64,000 bases of DNA from the NCBI GenBank assembly GCA_950022295.1, contig OX465595.1, positions 119,290,270-119,354,269 on the forward strand, read 5' to 3'. Both the position numbers and the translations under genes were made by a program. Position 1 is the first letter of the stretch; each line of letters opens with the position of its first letter. Below are positions 32,478 through 44,214 of this stretch, piece after piece. The notes under the pieces were generated by a model. It did not search any database. It had not been told where the DNA came from and was given only the letters and a program-made list of their open reading frames with translations. This stretch comes from Bromus sterilis. Taxonomy: Eukaryota; Streptophyta; Magnoliopsida; Poales; Poaceae.

Positions 32478-35400
32478 ATGTCTGATGAAGAGGAAGCCAT
32501 TGGGAATGAATCACCAATTGTTGAAGGGCTTGAGAATTACCCTGAGCCCCCGAAGCTGAAAGGCAAAGGAGGCAAGACTAAAGAAGTCAATAATGCCCGA
32601 GGTATTCCCGAAGCCATTCGCAAGAAAATGGGCTATGACACTCCACCTGACGAATCAGATCACGATAGAAAGATTCGACGCCACTGGGAAATAAGGTGGT
32701 ATAAATACAAGAGCATTCCTGACTGGAAGTGGGCAATGCAGTTTGCCTTCAGCCCTCCATATCGGTACACAACTGCTATGTGTGCTCAATACAATGCAGC
32801 AAATCAAAGAAAATACTATCCGAAGCCTCCTGCTGTTCCTCACCCCAATTCCATCAAGACACCAGATGATTACCCTGAAGAACAAAAGAGACTTGCTCTG
32901 TTGGCTGAGAAGAAACGAATCAGATAAGAGAAGAAGGCCAAAGCACAAGCTGCTGAAGGCCATGCTGAAGCTGGTGCATCGAAGCCTATGAAGCGAAGGC
33001 TAAGAAAATTGAGTGCTTCTCCACCTCCTGCTATTTCTGAAGAAGAGAGTGATCATGAAGCTGATCATGAGGCTGATGATGAAGCCGATGCTACTGCACA
33101 GCTTGAGGACTCACTTGGTGAAGATCCTGCTGACGATGCAGATGATGAGTCCGAGCACACCCCAGTTGCTCCAAGCCCAAAGAGACCAAAGCTTCGGAAG
33201 CCTTTGAATAAAACAGCTGTATAGAAACCGCCTGCTTTGAGAGGCGTAAGAATTCAAGATCCCACTGATCCTCCAGCTCCTAGGCCAAGGATTGATATGA
33301 CCAATCTGGTGGTTGAGGCTCCATTGGCTTCAAAGCCACCTCGCCGCCTGGTTCCTGCTGAACAGAGAACGAAGGAAAGGCATGACCCGAAGGAAAAGCC
33401 TGCTGGTCAGCCCGAAGCTAAAGCTCCTGAGACTGCCAAAGCTTCAAAGCTGAAATACTCTGTTGCCAAGCCTGTTCAATCTTATGCCCAGGTCGGCACC
33501 AAGAAGTTGTCTGAAGCTGAGATGCGCAAAAGAGACCGTGCTGAAGCTGAACGACTTCATTCTGAAGCACAAGCCCAAGCTAAGGCTGATAAAGAAGCTA
33601 AAGTGAAGGAAAAGGCTGACAAAGATACTGCCTTGCTGGAGAAACAAAGGAAAGACTTAGCTGAAGAAAATCAGAAAGCTGAAGCGAAGCGCAAGCTCGC
33701 CGAAGTAAAATCTCAAGAGGCTAAGGCTGCTGCCGAAGCCAAACAGCTCAGTGAAGCCGAAGCCAAGCGCAAGGCTCAACTGAATATCATTAAAACGAAG
33801 CAAGCAGAGAAGGTTGCTAGAGCTGCTCAGAAGGAAGCTGCAGTAGATATGACTCCAAAGGAAGTCACTCCGAAGCAAGTCGCAGCTCCTGCCCCCGAAG
33901 CTCATGAAAAAGCTGAGCATAGTCACCATAACTTCCCCGATGCACGAGAAGGTGAACTATGGGACAGCTTGAGCCTGCATCAGGCATTCTGCCAGCTCGC
34001 TGAAGCTGTTGATCCCGAATCTATAGATGTTGGAGATTTCTACATTTCACCAACTCTTTCTGCAATGATTGAAACTTTATACAATCAGCTAAGGGATTTG
34101 CATGCTAGGGACAGATCCGAGTCTGCCAAAATTCTGAAGTTCAAGAAGAAAGTAGACGCTGAATCTGATGAAGACTTCAAGAACGAAGCCGAAGCTTCTT
34201 CGAAGAAGATTGTTGATGTCAATGAGAAAACAAAGCAAAATATTGAAGTGTTTCAAGGCAAGATTAAATCTGCCATTGAAGAATGTTGCAAGACGCATAA
34301 TGCTTTAGTCATGGCTCTTGATTCCAAGAAGCATGAAGCTATGCTCAAGCAACTAGCTTCTCCTCTTCCCCAGCTGCAACCAAGGAAGCGCCGTCTGATC
34401 ACATATGCTGACGAAGCTGATGAGGTTAGCTCTCATCCTACCAAGAAGATCCCAAGATAGGCTTCGCCCCCTCGATGCAAGATCATCACACTACCAACTC
34501 CAACTGCAAAACCACCTACTCCCGAAGTCATTCCACCCCGTGCTCAACCTCCACCTCCTCCTCAACCCGCTCCACAACCATCGCACCACGACAACTTTGA
34601 GCCAGAGCCTTCGCCTCAAGCTCAAGACATACCTGTTCCATCCAGAGATTATTCTTTGGCTCACTCTACTGATGAGTCTGAAAAACAAGAAGTTGAAGCC
34701 AAAGAACAAGCTGCTCCAGATGAGCCCGAAGCCAATGCAGATGCCGAAGCTAATGAATTGGCCATTATGACCCAACCCCAAGAGCAAGCCATAGTTGCTC
34801 GAAGGCAAGCTCCTCATTGCATTCCTGCCCAAGATACTCAACTGGACTCCATCTACCCACGTGAAACATTTCCAATTTTCTTGGGAGATGGTTCTTCTTC
34901 AAGACATGGTCCAGAGTTTGACCTCGAAGTTCATCGCCAGAAGCTTCGCTTCTTTGGCACAAGTCCTTATGATTCACCCAGGATTGCTGATGACCTTCTC
35001 TTCTGGACTGCTGAACAGCAGATTCTGTACACGAAGCTATACTGCCAGAAGGGTGTTCTATTCAGGCACAAGTATTTGGACATGTGAAGTCTAACTTCTA
35101 CAACGTGCTTCCAGAACATTATGGAAACCATCGAAGCACAAAATCTGACAAGCTTATTTGCTATGGAAACACCATTCAACTCCGAATTAGTGAAGCAATT
35201 CTATGCCACACTCTATGTTTCTGGAAATCCTGATGACACAAGCACTTGGATACTCGAATGGATGATTCAAGGCAAGGTTTTTAGGATGCATTCTGATGAA
35301 TTCATGGACATAGTGAATATCCCTCGGCACACTGGTAAACTTGAAAAGGTTCACTGGATGCCTGATCCAACTGAAGCTGAATTTGCTTCACTGCTGGACC

Positions 35401-36353
35401 CCGAAGTCAATGGAGATCACATGCCCGAAAATATTTGCCCGAAGCATCTGGTATTCATTTCAAAGACTTGGTTTTACATCTTGTCTAACTCTCTGATGCC
35501 TTTCAACACTGCAAATGATGAGTCCAACATTCACTATCATACACGTCATGCTCTGCTGAAGCTCACTCATGGCCATGTGTTTGACTTCAAGGATTGTGTT
35601 CTTCGTTATATGGTCCAAGCTGCTGAACTGGTCCATCAATTGAAGCCGTATGCTCCCTGGCTCCACGCCATTTGCAATTATGGACGCAGTGAAGACTTTG
35701 TTGCAAAGCATCACCCGAAGCTGTTGTGTCCTCCTGTGCGCGATACTATGAATATCTTCAGAAGGCCAAATGATCCATTTTCCACATATGTAGGAGTCAG
35801 ACAGCATGTCAATGAACGCAACATGTAGAAGTGTTTCGAGAAGGAAGTTTATCACTTTGAAGTTGGCATTCGCTCCCAACAGATGCTGGAAAACTTCATT
35901 GAAGGTAATCAACGCCAAATGCAACATCTCTCTGATGAAATCAATAGAGTTGGCAACATTGCTTTGAACAACAACCAGTACCTGAAGGTCTTGAAGCGCC
36001 ACTCTTGGAAAGGTTTGAGGAAGTTCAACTCAGTCAAGAAGCTTGAAGCTGCCCGGATTTTCAAGGAGTATCCACATCTTCAACGCCACTTCTCAAGAAA
36101 TGATTCGATAGATCGCCCCAACCCAAAGATCCCTTCACTGGACAAGATTGATGAAGTTTTATTTGTTAATCCAGCTGAACAGATTCACCCTGATACTCTC
36201 TCTGATGAAGACTCCCACACATCGAAGCAAAAAGATGACCCTCTCACCGACAGTGATCTTGACTAGCTTCAGGCGCCACTGGACATCGAAGAAATGGAGT
36301 CGCCTGCTTCAACCGAAGGAGACACTTCTGGAGATGCATCTTCTTCGGGCTAA
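32478..36353 (+). pseudogene. Copia A third ORF, about 1,290 codons, six nonsense codons
   Basis: From the ATG at 32478 to a TAA at 36351-36353 one phase stays readable with no frameshift. Stops break it at 32925 (TAA), 33222 (TAG), 34458 (TAG), 35085 (TGA), 35826 (TAG) and 36264 (TAG). Regions in order: an acidic start with a Trp-rich block (HWEIRWYKYKSIPDWKWAMQ); an acidic low-complexity segment; a long Ala/Lys/Glu coiled-coil-like stretch (about 33470-33860); Pro/Gln/Glu-rich linkers; a compact region (ELVKQFYATLYVSGNPDD, HSDEFMDIVNIPRH) like the plant transposon-protein domain; and an acidic tail. I see no signal peptide and no convincing membrane helix, so calling it envelope-like is not justified. 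Its role is unknown. Confidence 0.7.
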
Positions 36354-36905
36354 GACAATCAGCAGGGTTCCCGGGTTGCAGCCAACGAGTAAATACTCTT
36401 GATCTACCTCTCAACCTTTTGTCCAATCATTGACGAAAATGGGGAGAATGTAGCATCGATTGAGTTTAGATTCACTGCGGGGTTTAAGGGTTTCGATTTG
36501 ATCTTTTGTGTGTTAAATTACAACAAAATTTCCATTCGCTTCGATTGGGTTGTAACTTAAGTTTTACTTCGTCTGTGAACTGCTACATGCTATGTGTTAA
36601 TAACCCCCGTGCTTGCAAGTTGCTCTCGTATATTTTGTCTTGCAGGTGGTTATTCTCATTAAGTTCACATGTCATTGGATGATTGCATTTTCTTCAAGAC
36701 TAATATCTTTTAAATGCAATTGATTCGCTAAGATATGTGTTAGGCTTCCCATCAAGGATATCCTTCATCAAGCGTTCAATTCGATTATATAAATCTTCGA
36801 TGCTTGCATTCTGGGGGAGTCAAAAGCTTCATATCTTAGAGTTTGCCCTCAACTCAACTCAAAATTCCATATTATTATCGATGCCTGTTTTGTCAACAAT
36901 AGTCC
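36354..36905 (+). other. 3' untranslated region of copia A
   Basis: Noncoding and T-rich. It contains a degenerate PPT-like copy (ACGAAAATGGGGAGAATG, about 36433-36450) upstream of the true tract; repeated PPT copies are a described Sirevirus trait. Confidence 0.6.
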
Positions 36906-36919
36906 AAAAAGGGGGAGAT
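36906..36919 (+). other. Polypurine tract of copia A
   Basis: AAAAAGGGGGAGAT lies directly before the 3' LTR start and would prime plus-strand DNA synthesis. Confidence 0.85.
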
Positions 36920-38203
36920 TGTAAGAGCAAAGTTATGCCCCCATGAGTTTTGGATATTGTTGGACAAAACATTAGAGGAACTAACAAGTTTTCTAGTGTA
37001 AAACAGATGGTTAGGTTCCTGAAGTTATAGGTTGGTGATAAAGCTTCAACGAAGATTTACATATTTACTGAAGCATATCCTTTGGAGTGAAGCTCATCAC
37101 GGATGTCGACCCCCCAAAAGATAAGGAATCCTGAAGCACGTCTCATCGAAGGATATGACCAAGATGGCGCAAGACTTAGTAGTTTTTGCATAGTTCTTTT
37201 TCACTTTTTGAGTCATAGGAAAAACCGTACTATCAAGAGGGGTTTAGTAAATGTACTCCGAAGGTTTTGGTGAAAAGACTCAGATCGAATCCAAACCTGT
37301 GAGAAGCCAGAGATGAGAAATCTCATGTGCACTAGGTAATGCTTCACTAGCGAAGACTTTGTTCTTTCGGCTCCTGAAGCATAACCAAGTCTGTGAGTCA
37401 GCTTTACTTGTTCCGCAAGTAAAGTTGCGAAGTGATTAGAAATCCGACCGTTGAGGACAGGTGTCAAGCTGTCGCATCGGGTCACTTCAGTCATTTCGCA
37501 CCTTGGGATCACCACCTATAAATAGGCCAACCCGCCCTCATTGGCGGGTGGCTGCTCCAAGAATATTTTCTGACAGTGAAGAAAGAGAGAGCAACCCGAC
37601 CGAAGCAAACCAAAAATCCCATCCACCGAAGCATAAGTCCTATTGATCTGAGTTGATTCACTATGACTTAGGAAGAAGTTTGCAAGCCTTTTTATCTTGG
37701 AGAACTGCAATTCTCCTAGACGGTTAGAGAGTTGTTCTTCAGAGAGCGAAGAGTTATTGTCGCCTCGAAGTCCAGTTTGTCAAAGGTTTCGGTGATTTCC
37801 TCAATAATCAACCACGAGTGAAGAACTGACCAAGCTCAAGGAGATTGGTGCAGTGGAGATAAGGACGGAGAGAGGTTAGCTCCTGTGTTCAATCACAAGT
37901 CCCTCCAACCAGACGTAGCACTTTGCAGAGTGTGAACTGGTCGAACAAACATCGCCGAGTCAAGAGTTCATTTTACTTTCCGCACTTACATTCAGTTTTT
38001 CTATTGCTTCAGTGATTTGATTCAATGCAATTGATTCGATGCTTTTGATTCGCTATGTTATGCTTCAATCCAGTTCTGCTTCACTGTTTACCTTTCTGTT
38101 GAATTCCTTCTGCTGCTAAGTTTTGCTTCACTTCTTAGTTTCATGCGAAAATTTGAAGTGATCATTCACCCCCTCCCCCTCTGATCACATACTTGGACTT
38201 TCA
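36920..38203 (+). repeat. 3' LTR of copia A
   Basis: 1,284 bp, TGTAAGAGCAAAG to GGACTTTCA, followed by the target duplication GTACT (38204-38208). It differs from the 5' LTR by about 33-37 changes by eye. Confidence 0.92.
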
Positions 38204-38436
38204 GTACTCTTATGATTACACACCTTGCAAGCATCCACAAATAAAAGGTAGTAATTAAGGCATAAGCCTAACCACAGCATTAAGATCAAGGATCCATAAC
38301 TCCCTTGTGCAAAAGTGTGCGAACTGGGGTTTAGGTTTCTGTCACTCCGGCAACCCACCATAAGCATCCTTTGTGCACAATGTATTCCTCCAGGCCCATG
38401 AAAGGTGAAGTGTTAAGTGTTCGACTTACATAACAC
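38204..38436 (-). mobile_element. Athila-like LTR piece 2, reverse strand
   Basis: On the reverse strand this reads GTAAGTCGAACACTTAACAC, then GGGTTGCCGGAGTGACAGAA, matching the gypsy B LTR at 47788-48010 in order. It continues the LTR of 14290-14679 after removal of copia A and ends where copia B begins; the first bases of its next piece follow at 46899. Confidence 0.85.
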
Positions 38437-40151
38437 TGTTGGGATACGGGGCAGAAAACACAAAATTTTCACACCTACGGTACCCGAACCCAAGATCTAT
38501 GCTATGGCGATGTAAAGTAACGGAGGGAATCGGTGTTCATACCTTTGAAGACCGAAAGCGGGAAACGTTCTTACGAACGTGGTTGGCGTAGAGTCAGAAC
38601 TACGACCTCCCTGTCGTGTAGAAGACCACCACCGGCGAGGATGACTCCCGGTAGACCTCCAGCGACGAAGCAGCACCACAGGTGTAGTGCCTCGAAGAGA
38701 TTATACACGTACGGCACAATCGATGTTCCTCCCGGGCTCCGAACCAGGCGAGCAGCGGAAAGAAGACGGCTACGGATCCCGACTCCGGCAGAGCGACGGC
38801 CTGCCTTATGGTGGAGAACTCCAATCCTGGTGCAGACTCCAAACAAGGGGAGTCCACTTCCGGAAATGGAGAAGGAAGAAGAAGGAGATCAATTGTTGTA
38901 TGGAAAAAGGGGGGTCTACCCCTCTATATAAAGGCCAAGGGGGGGTGTGATCCCTCTTCCCTCCCCCATGTGGGACTAAACCCCCAAGGGGGGAGGGGTG
39001 CGCCGGCCAAGGGGGGGTTGGGGCCCACCCCTTGGCGCCAAGCCCAAGGGGGGGAACCCCCTCCTCCCCTAATGGGCCTCTAAGGCCCATATAGCCATTT
39101 TTCCATTATTTTAATTATTTAATAAGTTTTAAATATTTAATTCAGATAATTAAATAATAAAAAACATTATTAAAACAATTAAACTTTATTTTGAACTATT
39201 CAAAATGTCCGGAAACCATTCCGTCCTCCTCCGGAACTATTCCGGTGATTTCTCCTATTTCACCGATTGATCCCGTAACTGTCCTATGCATCGATTGCCC
39301 TTAAGTGTAACACCCTAACGGTCCGGGAAACAGCAGACATGGTCGAGACTCTTCTCATTGACCAATGACTAGTCAGTTGGACCTGGTTACAATCCTTGAC
39401 AGCCCCTGCGCTTCCATCGAATGAGCTTCGATCGCTTTTGGAAACCGTTAACGATACGACGTAATCCCTTTGTTCTGCGGTACCTTGTTTGTCCGAGGTT
39501 TGATCGTCGGTATCCCACATACCGTGTTCACATCTCGTTCACGACAAACAACTTCTCTCGTCCATGATCATTGCATCTCTTTGTGACCTAGTCACGTCCT
39601 TGCAAGGGTTGATGCAATATCACCGAGTGGGCCCAGAGTACCTGTCCTGTCATAAGGACTGACAAATCCCGCTTTGATCTATTAACATACTCATCAACCA
39701 TCTATTTCGGAATACCCAAAGTGCAACGTTATAGCCAGCATATTTCAGTCAGGCGGTGGGATACAAATCAAAGTCTCCTCATAGATCGTGATTACGTATG
39801 ATCATTACGGTCTAAGGACTAAGCCATACGTTACAAAGTCATAGCAACGCTGAACTATGTGACTCGATCACATTGCATTACTTTAGGTGGGTGTCTGTCC
39901 ATCACATCATTCCCCTAATGATATGACCTCATTGTCAATGGACTTAAGTGTCGCCATGATCAGGAAAGCTCTATCAATCAATTGCCCAATGAGATAGTTT
40001 ACCCGAGTTAAACTACGGACCATGTTTTATACTACACCTGTATTAGTATTTCCAAGTAATACAGTTATAGCACAGTATAAAACGTATTATGAACAAAACG
40101 GATATGTGACAAATATCTTTATTAATTTGTCTCTAGGGCACATATCCAACA
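38437..40151 (-). repeat. 3' LTR of copia B (left end in this window)
   Basis: On the reverse strand it runs from TGTTGGATATGTGCCCTAGA to GCCCCGTATCCCAACA. It contains an AT-rich block and a GC-rich promoter-proximal block with a TATATA motif at about 38934-38940. ORFs in it are chance frames repeated in the other LTR. Confidence 0.93.
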
Positions 40152-40170
40152 GTCTCCCACTTGCACTAGA
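40152..40170 (-). other. Polypurine tract of copia B
   Basis: The reverse strand reads CTAGTGCAAGTGGGAGAC immediately before the 3' LTR. Confidence 0.75.
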
Positions 40171-40182
40171 GTACAAATTACA

Positions 40183-42837
40183 CTAGTTTACATCAGATAT
40201 GTATCTAACACCAATGGTCTCTCGGTGTTCTTCAAGCTTGCCTTGTGGAAGAGGTTTAGTCATCGGGTCTGCTGCGTTCAGATCCGTATGTATCTTGTGA
40301 ATCCTAGTGTGTCCATCCCTGACGTAGTCTCGCGTCACATGGAACTTTCGGAGGATGTGCTTGGCTGTAGAGTGAGTTCTTGGCTCCTTCGCGTTAGCAA
40401 TGGCACCCGTTTTGTCGCAGAAGATTCCCACGGGGTCAGTGCAACTGGGAAAGACGTCAAGCTCGATCACGAACTTCTTCAGCCATAGCGCCTCGTTTGA
40501 CGCTTCGCAAGCGGCAATATACTCCGACTCAATTGAAGATTGAGCGACGACTGACTGTTTGCCGCTCCTCCAGCTAATCACGCCACCGTTCAACATGAAG
40601 ACATATCCCGTCTGGGATTTCGAGTCATCTAGGTCTGAGCCGAGGCTTGCGTCAACGTAACCCTTTACGGTGAGCTCCTCATCAACTCCTCCATAAACGA
40701 GAAAGAGATCCTTGGTTCTTCTCAAGTACTTAAGGATGTTCTTTACTGCTGTCCAATGGGCCATTCCCGGATTACTCTGGTAACGATTAGTCATACTAAT
40801 GGCCAGCGCTAAATCCGGTCTGGTACATAACATAGCATACATGAGAGAACCTATGGCTGAGGCATAGGGCTTTGAGGACATCTCCTCTTTCTCTTTAGCT
40901 GTGGTTGGGCATTGAGTCACGCTTAATTTGACACCTTTTATAACTGGCAAGAGACCTCTCTTGGAGTCATCCATTTTGAACCTTTTCAAAATCTTGTCAA
41001 TATAAGTATTCTGACTCAAGGCCAACCTCCGATTAGGTCTATCTCTATAAATCTTAATCCCCAGTATGTACGCAGCTTCACCTAGGTCCTTCATGGAAAA
41101 TTGTCCATTCAGATATTCCTTCACTTCCTCTAAGAATTTATTATCGTTCCCTATTAGTAATATGTCATCCACATATAACACAAGGAATGCTACAGAGCTC
41201 CCACTCAGTTTCTTATAGACGCAGAACTCTTCGACGTTTTGGACAAATCCAAAAGCTTTAATGACCTCATCAAATCGAAGATTCCAGCTCCGAGATGCTT
41301 GCTTCAACCCATAGATGGACCGTTGAAGCTTGCAAACCTTACCAGCATTCCTTGGTTCGACAAACCCCTCTGGTTGCATCATATACAACTCTTCCTCAAT
41401 GTTGCCATTTAGGAATGCAGTTTTCACATCCATCTGCCATATCTCGTAATCATGATATGCAGCTATTGCTAGTAGGATCCGAATAGAATTTATCATCGCT
41501 ACAGGAGAGAATGTCTCCTCGTAGTCAACTCCTTGAATTTGTCGGAAACCCTTCGCGACAAGTCGAGCTTTGTAGACAGATACGTTTCCGTCTGCGTCAG
41601 TATTTTTCTTGAAAATCCATTTATTCTCGACGGCCTTGCGGTCCTCGGGAATATCCACCAAAGTCCATACTTTGTTGGTGTACATGGAGTCTATTTCGGA
41701 TTTCATGGCTTCAAGCCATTTCTCGGACTCGGGTCCCTCCATTGCTTCTTTGTAACTCGTAGGTTCATCCGACTCAACAGCCGAGATTGCATTCACAAGC
41801 TGTCTGTAAAACTCAGTAGGTTGACGGACTCTTGATGACCTACGGGGCATAAAAGGTTCCTCTTCATTCTCATCATGATCATCATGAATGTCATGATCGT
41901 TATGAATGTCGTTCTGGCCATTCTCTTCGACTCCCACTGTGGAAGATGGTTCCAGAACAAATTCCGTAGCCATTTCATCCAATTGGATTGATTGGTCAGT
42001 TACTTCATCGAGGTCTATTTTCCTCCCACTCAACTCTTTCGCGAGAAACTCCTTCTCAAGAAAGTGTCCCGTCTTGGCAACAAATGTTTTGCTGTCAGAC
42101 TTGTTGTAGAAGGTGTACCCACAAGTTTCCTTGGGATAGCCCACAAAGATGCACTTATCCGCCTTGGATTCAAGTTTGTCAGGCTGTAGTTTCCTAACAT
42201 AAGCCTCACAACCCCAAATCTTCAGGTGAGACAACTCAGGTTTAGTGCCATGCCATTCTTCAAATGGTGTTGTCTTTACGGATTTGGATGGTGCCCTATT
42301 AAGAATAGTAATGGCGGTCTCTAATGCATACCCCCAGAATGACACAGGCAAATCAGTATGAGACATCATCGATCGCACGCTATCCAATAGGGTTCGATTA
42401 CGTCGCTCAGCTACACCGTTTCTCTGAGGTGTGCCTGCCGGCGTAAGCTGTGGTATTATGCCTCAAGACTTCAGATGATTGCCAAACTCGTGACTAAAAT
42501 ACTCGCCACCTTGATCCGATCGAAGGTGCTTGATTTTCCTTCCGAGTTGATTTTCGACCTCATTCTGAAATTCCTTGAACTTTTCAAAGGTTTCAGACTT
42601 GTGCTTCATCAAGTAAATATACCCATATCTACTCAAGTCATCAGTAAAGGTCACGAAGTAACGAAGATCATTGCGAGTGGGGACGTTCATGGGTCCACAT
42701 ACATCCGTATGTATGATCCCCAATAAGACATCCGCACGCTCCATCACACCATTGAATGGAGTCCTTGTCATTTTGCCCATGAGGCATTGTTCACATGTAT
42801 CAAGGGATCCAAAATCCAATGACTTTAAGAAGTCCAT
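40183..42837 (-). pseudogene. pol: Copia B integrase, reverse transcriptase and RNase H
   Basis: One reading frame runs from about 42837 to the stop at 40183, broken only by a TGA at 42463-42465 (a CGA Arg codon would give it by one C-to-T change). The integrase shows IIHTDVCGP, HLRSDQGGEY and NGVAERRNRTL, supplying D, D and E. Downstream come WGCEAYVRKLQPDKLESKAD and a charged linker with a His/Asp/Asn run (QNDIHNDHDIHDDHDENEE). Reverse transcriptase has IWQMDVKTAFLNGNIEEELY and YVDD (complement 41164-41175). RNase H has KGYVDASLGSDLDDSKSQTG and SIESEYIAAC. The last 734 codons after the TGA are uninterrupted, so catalytic motifs are intact. Confidence 0.93.
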
Positions 42838-43520
42838 CCTTATGGAGCTTCTCCATGCGTTTTATACCAATATGACCAAGTCGGCAATGCCACATCATCA
42901 TGTGATCTTCATTATTCTTCAATATTTTGGCCTCAATATTGTTAATGTGACACACGTCACCATCGAGATTAAGTACGAATAAACCATGCAGCTCCGGTGC
43001 GTGAACATAAAACATTTCATTCTTATAAATCGAACAACCAATTGTATCGGACTTAAAAGAATAGTGGTCTCGCTTCAAGCAAGAACCACTCACGATGTTC
43101 ACACTCAACGCGGGTACATAGTAACATTTATTCAGAACTAAAACCAATCCCGAAGGGAGACTAAGATGCTTCGTGCCGACCGCCAAGACTTCAATCCGGC
43201 AGCCATTCCCCACGCGCATCGTCACTTCATCTTTGACCAAGCGTCTCCTATTCCTTAGTCCCTGAATGGAATTAGAAATATGAGCGACAGACCCTGTATC
43301 AAATATCCAAGATGTGTTCCCAGCGCTTGTCAAGAGAAGATCAACAATATGTATATCAAATATACCTTTGTCTCTCTTGGCGACCTTGCCAGCCTTCTTG
43401 TCCTTTAGGTACTTGGGACAGTTGCGCTTCCAGTGACCTTCACCCTTGCAGTAGAAGCACTCCACTCCGAGTTTAGGCTTGGGTGCCTTGGGAGGAGCGG
43501 CAACTGACTTGCCATCCTCT
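42800..43520 (-). pseudogene. pol: Copia B nucleocapsid end, protease and integrase N-terminus
   Basis: The frame carries a CCHC zinc knuckle (CFYCKGEGHWKRNC), the protease active site WIFDTGSVAHI (D-T-G-S) and the pre-integrase WHCRLGHIGI motif. It is joined to gag by a one-base deletion near 43521. It is lost at about 42826, where an extra A in AAAGTC shifts it away from the integrase frame. Confidence 0.88.
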
Positions 43521-44214
43521 TAGGGCCACCTCTCCTGGCCTTCTCCCGTCTGCTTGACTTCTTGAAGTCAATGGTCTTGTTGACCATGAAGACAGCGTGC
43601 TCCTTCTTGATCTCAACCTCAGCACTCTTTAGCATGGCGAACAACTCAGAAGGGGTTTTGGTCATCCCCTGCATGTTGTAGTTCAGCACAAAGCCTTTGT
43701 AGCTAGGGGGAAGCGACTGCAACACCCTATCAACCGCAAGTTCCTCTGGAATCTGACATTCCAGAGCATTCAAGCGCTGAACGTAGCCAGACATTTTGAC
43801 CACGTGCTCACTCACGCTGCCGTGCTCATCCATCTTTGCTGAGAAGAAGGCTTCAGAAGCCTCGTACCGTTCAGCCCTGGCTTGAGGTGCGAAGACCGCC
43901 TTGAGGTCGGTGATAATCTCATATGCACCCATCCTCTCAAAGCGTTTCTGCAGCTCAGCCTCCATGGAGTAGAGCATGCCACTCTGGACAAGGTTGTAAT
44001 CATCAGTCCTGGAGAGATATACATTCTTCTCGTCCTGACTGGCATCATCTGCTGGTGCCTCACCTAACGCGTCCTCTAGTACGTATGCCATTTTGAGGGG
44101 AACGAGGAGAATCCTCAGGGTGCGGAACTAGTTGGTGAAGTTTGTCCCATATGTTTTTAGCTTATCTTTCTCTAGGAATGATCCTAAGTTGAACGAGGGG
44201 CGAGGTGCTGCCAT
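43521..44214 (-). pseudogene. gag: Copia B gag
   Basis: The ATG at complement 44214-44212 begins MAAPRPSFNLGSFLEKDKLK, followed by the conserved NFTN and then a TAG at complement 44130-44128 in place of a Trp codon (codon 29). Beyond it the copia gag domain is readable (MLYSMEAELQKRFERMGAY, VQRLNALECQIPEELAVDRV, GMTKTPSELFAMLKSAEVEI), ending in a Lys/Arg-rich run before the frameshift. Without readthrough this copy cannot make its own capsid from the normal start. Confidence 0.88.

Larger units (their letters stand above)
14680..38203 (+). mobile_element. Copia A: Sirevirus-like Ty1-copia element with third ORF
   Basis: The element is flanked by a perfect 5-bp duplication (GTACT) and has LTRs of 1,287 and 1,284 bp. 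After removing the nested gypsy D it is about 14.0 kb, very large for copia. It carries a TGGTATCAGAGC primer site, a long gag, pol in copia order (protease, integrase, reverse transcriptase, RNase H), a separate downstream frame and an AAAAAGGGGGAGA polypurine tract. Large gag, an extra ORF after pol and this PPT type point to the Sirevirus (Maximus/SIRE) lineage. I count about 33-37 LTR differences (2.5-3%). All frames are broken. Confidence 0.85.

Noticed and set aside
33237..34460. Coiled-coil protein as a separate host gene
   Set aside because: It is in phase with the frames before and after it and lies between copia A pol and its PPT, so it is part of the element's third ORF.
35460..36002. 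180-codon reverse-strand ORF
   Set aside because: Antisense shadow of the copia A third ORF.
38533..38931. 132-codon ORF found twice (also 45280-45678)
   Set aside because: It is duplicated only because it lies in both copia B LTRs, in the GC-rich promoter block; no homology is apparent.
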